DNA of 64,000 bases from positions 111,164,685 to 111,228,684 of the forward strand of contig CM042694.1 of NCBI GenBank assembly GCA_023614405.1, read 5' to 3'. The first letter of the stretch is position 1. The number at the start of each line of letters is the position of its first letter. This document shows positions 62,181 to 64,000 of this stretch, piece by piece. The position numbers were made by a program, and so were the translations under genes. This DNA is from Avena insularis. Taxonomy: Eukaryota; Streptophyta; Magnoliopsida; Poales; Poaceae. The notes under the pieces were generated by a model that did no database searches, was not told the origin of the DNA, and saw nothing but the letters and a program-made list of their open reading frames with translations.

Positions 62181-62196
62181 TTAAGCTTGGGGATGT
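62181..62196 (+). other. Polypurine tract
   Basis: TTAAGCTTGGGGATGT lies directly before the 3' LTR start TGATACATTG. Confidence 0.75.
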
Positions 62197-63816
62197 TGAT
62201 ACATTGCAAATGTATCTATAATTTTTGATGTTCCATGCTTGGTTTTATCCACTTTCTTTTGTTTTATTCCAACTTTGGAGTACTTTTCTTATGATTTCTT
62301 GGACTAACCTATTAACAAGAGCCACGGTGCCAGCTGCCTGTTTTCTACTGTTTTTGGTTCCAGGAAAGTCAGAAAATAAATATTCTCGGAATTGGACGGG
62401 ACAAAAGCCAAAGTGCCTATTTTTTCGGAAGACATCAAGTGCAAGAATACGAGACGGAGAAGGGCGGGGGCCACCACCACCTGGCACAGCGGCCAGGCAA
62501 CTGCGCCCGAGGTGGTGTGGTGGCTCTTGGCACCCCCTCGGCCTATCATTGCGCCTATAAGATGCCCTCGGGACAAAAACCCTAAGGGCCCAATCAAAAA
62601 TCCACGAAAGAGTTTGTAGCCACCGTCATCTCCATCCCTAGATCGGGAGGGATCTGAAGCTCTTCCCAGCACCCTGCTGGAGAGGGGAATTCACCCTGGA
62701 GGCCTTCTTCATCACCATGCAAGCCTCCGGTGTGATGCGTGAGTAGTTCATCCTTGGACTACGGATCCATGTAGTAGCTAGATGGCGGGTTCTCCTCCTT
62801 TGTGCTTTCATGTTTAGATCTTGTGAGCTCCGTTTATGATCAAGATCATCTATTTGTAATTCTACATGTTGTGTTCGTGGGGATCCGATGGATATTGAGA
62901 TGCTATTTCAGATTGATTATTGATTCTTTCATGTTTTTGTTATTTGTGATCTTGCATGCTTTCCGTTGTTAGTAGCTATCTTGGCCAAGTAGATGCTAGC
63001 AAGTCCAAGAGTTAGTATTTATGCTCGATAGTGGGTTCATGCCTCTGATAATCTGGGGAAGTGACAGAAATCTCTAAGGTACTAGATGTGCTGTTGCTAC
63101 TAGGGAGAAAACAACAATCCTTTGTTCATAAAACAATCGTATTGTTTACTTTTACGCAGTTAAATAAAGCAATAATCTGTTGCTTGCAACTTAATACTGG
63201 AGGGGGTTCGGATGATAACCTGAAGATGGATTATTAGTCATAGATGCAGTTGGATGGCGGTCTATGTATAATGTTGTAATGCCCAATCAAGTATCAAAGA
63301 AGTCAAGATAATTAGTATATGAATGATTGCTTTCTCGGTGTTTGTCAATTGCCCCGCTGTAATTTGTTCACCCAGCATGTTATCTATCTAAGGAGAGCCA
63401 CCTCTAGTGAACTATGGATCCCGGTCCTTTGTCTTTACATACAATCTATAAACTATTTACTATTTTGTGTTTACTTTCTGCAAACTTTTACTTCTTTCCA
63501 TTCGATACGTTTAATCCTTTGTTTTCCGCAAAACACGGTGAGATTGACAACCTCATCGCAAGTTGGGGACAAAGTTATGTGGTTGTGTTGTGCAAGTCTC
63601 CACGTTGCTACTAGCACCGGTAGTGCGCCATGCCAAAGCTCAGCTAGTAACACTTTGAGGTATTTCCTTGCTCCTACTGGTTCGATTAAACCTTGGTTTC
63701 ATAACTGAGGGAAACTTGCTGATGTGCTCATCATACCTTCCTCTTGGGGTTCCCAACGAGCTCTACATCAACACCGCCATCAAGCATTTTTCTGGGCGCC
63801 GTGCATTGAGCCATCA
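62197..63816 (+). repeat. 3' LTR (1620 bp)
   Basis: It runs from TGATACATTGCAAATG to TTGAGCCATCA and is followed by the target duplication GACCC. Confidence 0.93.
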
Positions 63817-63821
63817 GACCC

Positions 63822-64000
63822 CCTAGTGGATGGAGGAGTAGGAACTAGGTTGGGGTTAGCAATGGTAGTGGCACCCTTGCTGCAGTGCGAAACCGGAGCC
63901 TCACGGGGCCATTCGGGCTTGACCGAGCCAGAGGATGCCTGCAAACCCCTATCTACATGGCAACGATATTTTTTCCGTAGTACTGGTCTGCACCTGCTGC
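63822..64000. other. Unassigned flank of the Gypsy insertion
   Basis: This continues the pre-insertion sequence of 55926-56775. Nothing is recognised. Confidence 0.35.

Larger units (their letters stand above)
56781..63816 (+). mobile_element. Complete non-autonomous Gypsy (Athila-type) retrotransposon with GACCC target duplication
   Basis: The two LTRs (1626 and 1620 bp) have TG...CA ends. GACCC flanks both sides (56776-56780 and 63817-63821). The primer site is complementary to tRNA-Asp, and a polypurine tract precedes the 3' LTR. Only gag and protease pieces are encoded in the 3790-bp interior; reverse transcriptase, RNase H and integrase are missing. It therefore depended on a partner element. 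The LTRs look about 95-97% identical by eye. Confidence 0.93.

Overview
This is plant nuclear DNA. The two intact genes, the repeat families (Athila-type Gypsy elements with tRNA-Asp primer sites, a SIRE-type Copia element, CACTA elements with GTCCCGG or CTACGCCGACGG subterminal repeats, Stowaway MITEs with CTCCCTCYGTC ends, Helitrons) and the very low gene density all point to a grass of the Triticeae (wheat, Aegilops, barley or rye group). The species cannot be fixed from the window alone.

Layout. 1-33271 is one nest of retrotransposons. From the outside in: a decayed Copia internal region plus LTR (1-2922); the 3' end of a reversed Helitron (from 2923); a reversed gag-only Gypsy element (3141-10417); inside its 5' LTR a SIRE-type Copia element (from 10418); and inside that Copia element a solo Gypsy LTR (15610-19996, target duplication CTCCA) and a two-LTR element of the same family (24354-33271), which carries a 627-bp hAT-like insertion (32426-33052, 8-bp target duplication). 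All open elements of the nest lack their right-hand parts, as one deletion ending at about 33271 would produce.

33272-41371 is a small gene island with two convergent genes. S-adenosyl-L-homocysteine hydrolase (plus strand, 3 exons, 485 residues) removes the methyltransferase inhibitor SAH in the cytosolic/nuclear methyl cycle. A NIPA-type magnesium transporter (minus strand, 9 exons, about 376 residues, one GC-AG intron) is a multi-pass membrane protein. No shared pathway is suggested; they are simply neighbours with a 1.4-kb tail-to-tail spacer holding a Stowaway MITE.

41372-56780 is non-coding sequence rich in DNA transposons: a decayed Copia LTR, a complete 5.67-kb Helitron (44464-50132) with a CACTA element inside it, a LINE-derived insertion with a 16-bp target duplication (51043-52312), a Stowaway MITE, a second CACTA element (52860-53979), and two diverged copies of one low-copy sequence (50255-50930 and 54030-55925), the second split by two further insertions. 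56781-63816 is a complete Gypsy element with two LTRs and a perfect GACCC target duplication. It encodes only a gag piece and a protease piece, so it must be mobilised in trans. It shares its non-coding 3' internal domain with the reversed Gypsy element at the left but has different LTRs.

No host gene other than SAHH and NIPA is supported. Coordinates of element ends come from reading terminal motifs, primer sites and target duplications by eye. Family names are hedged where only structure was available.
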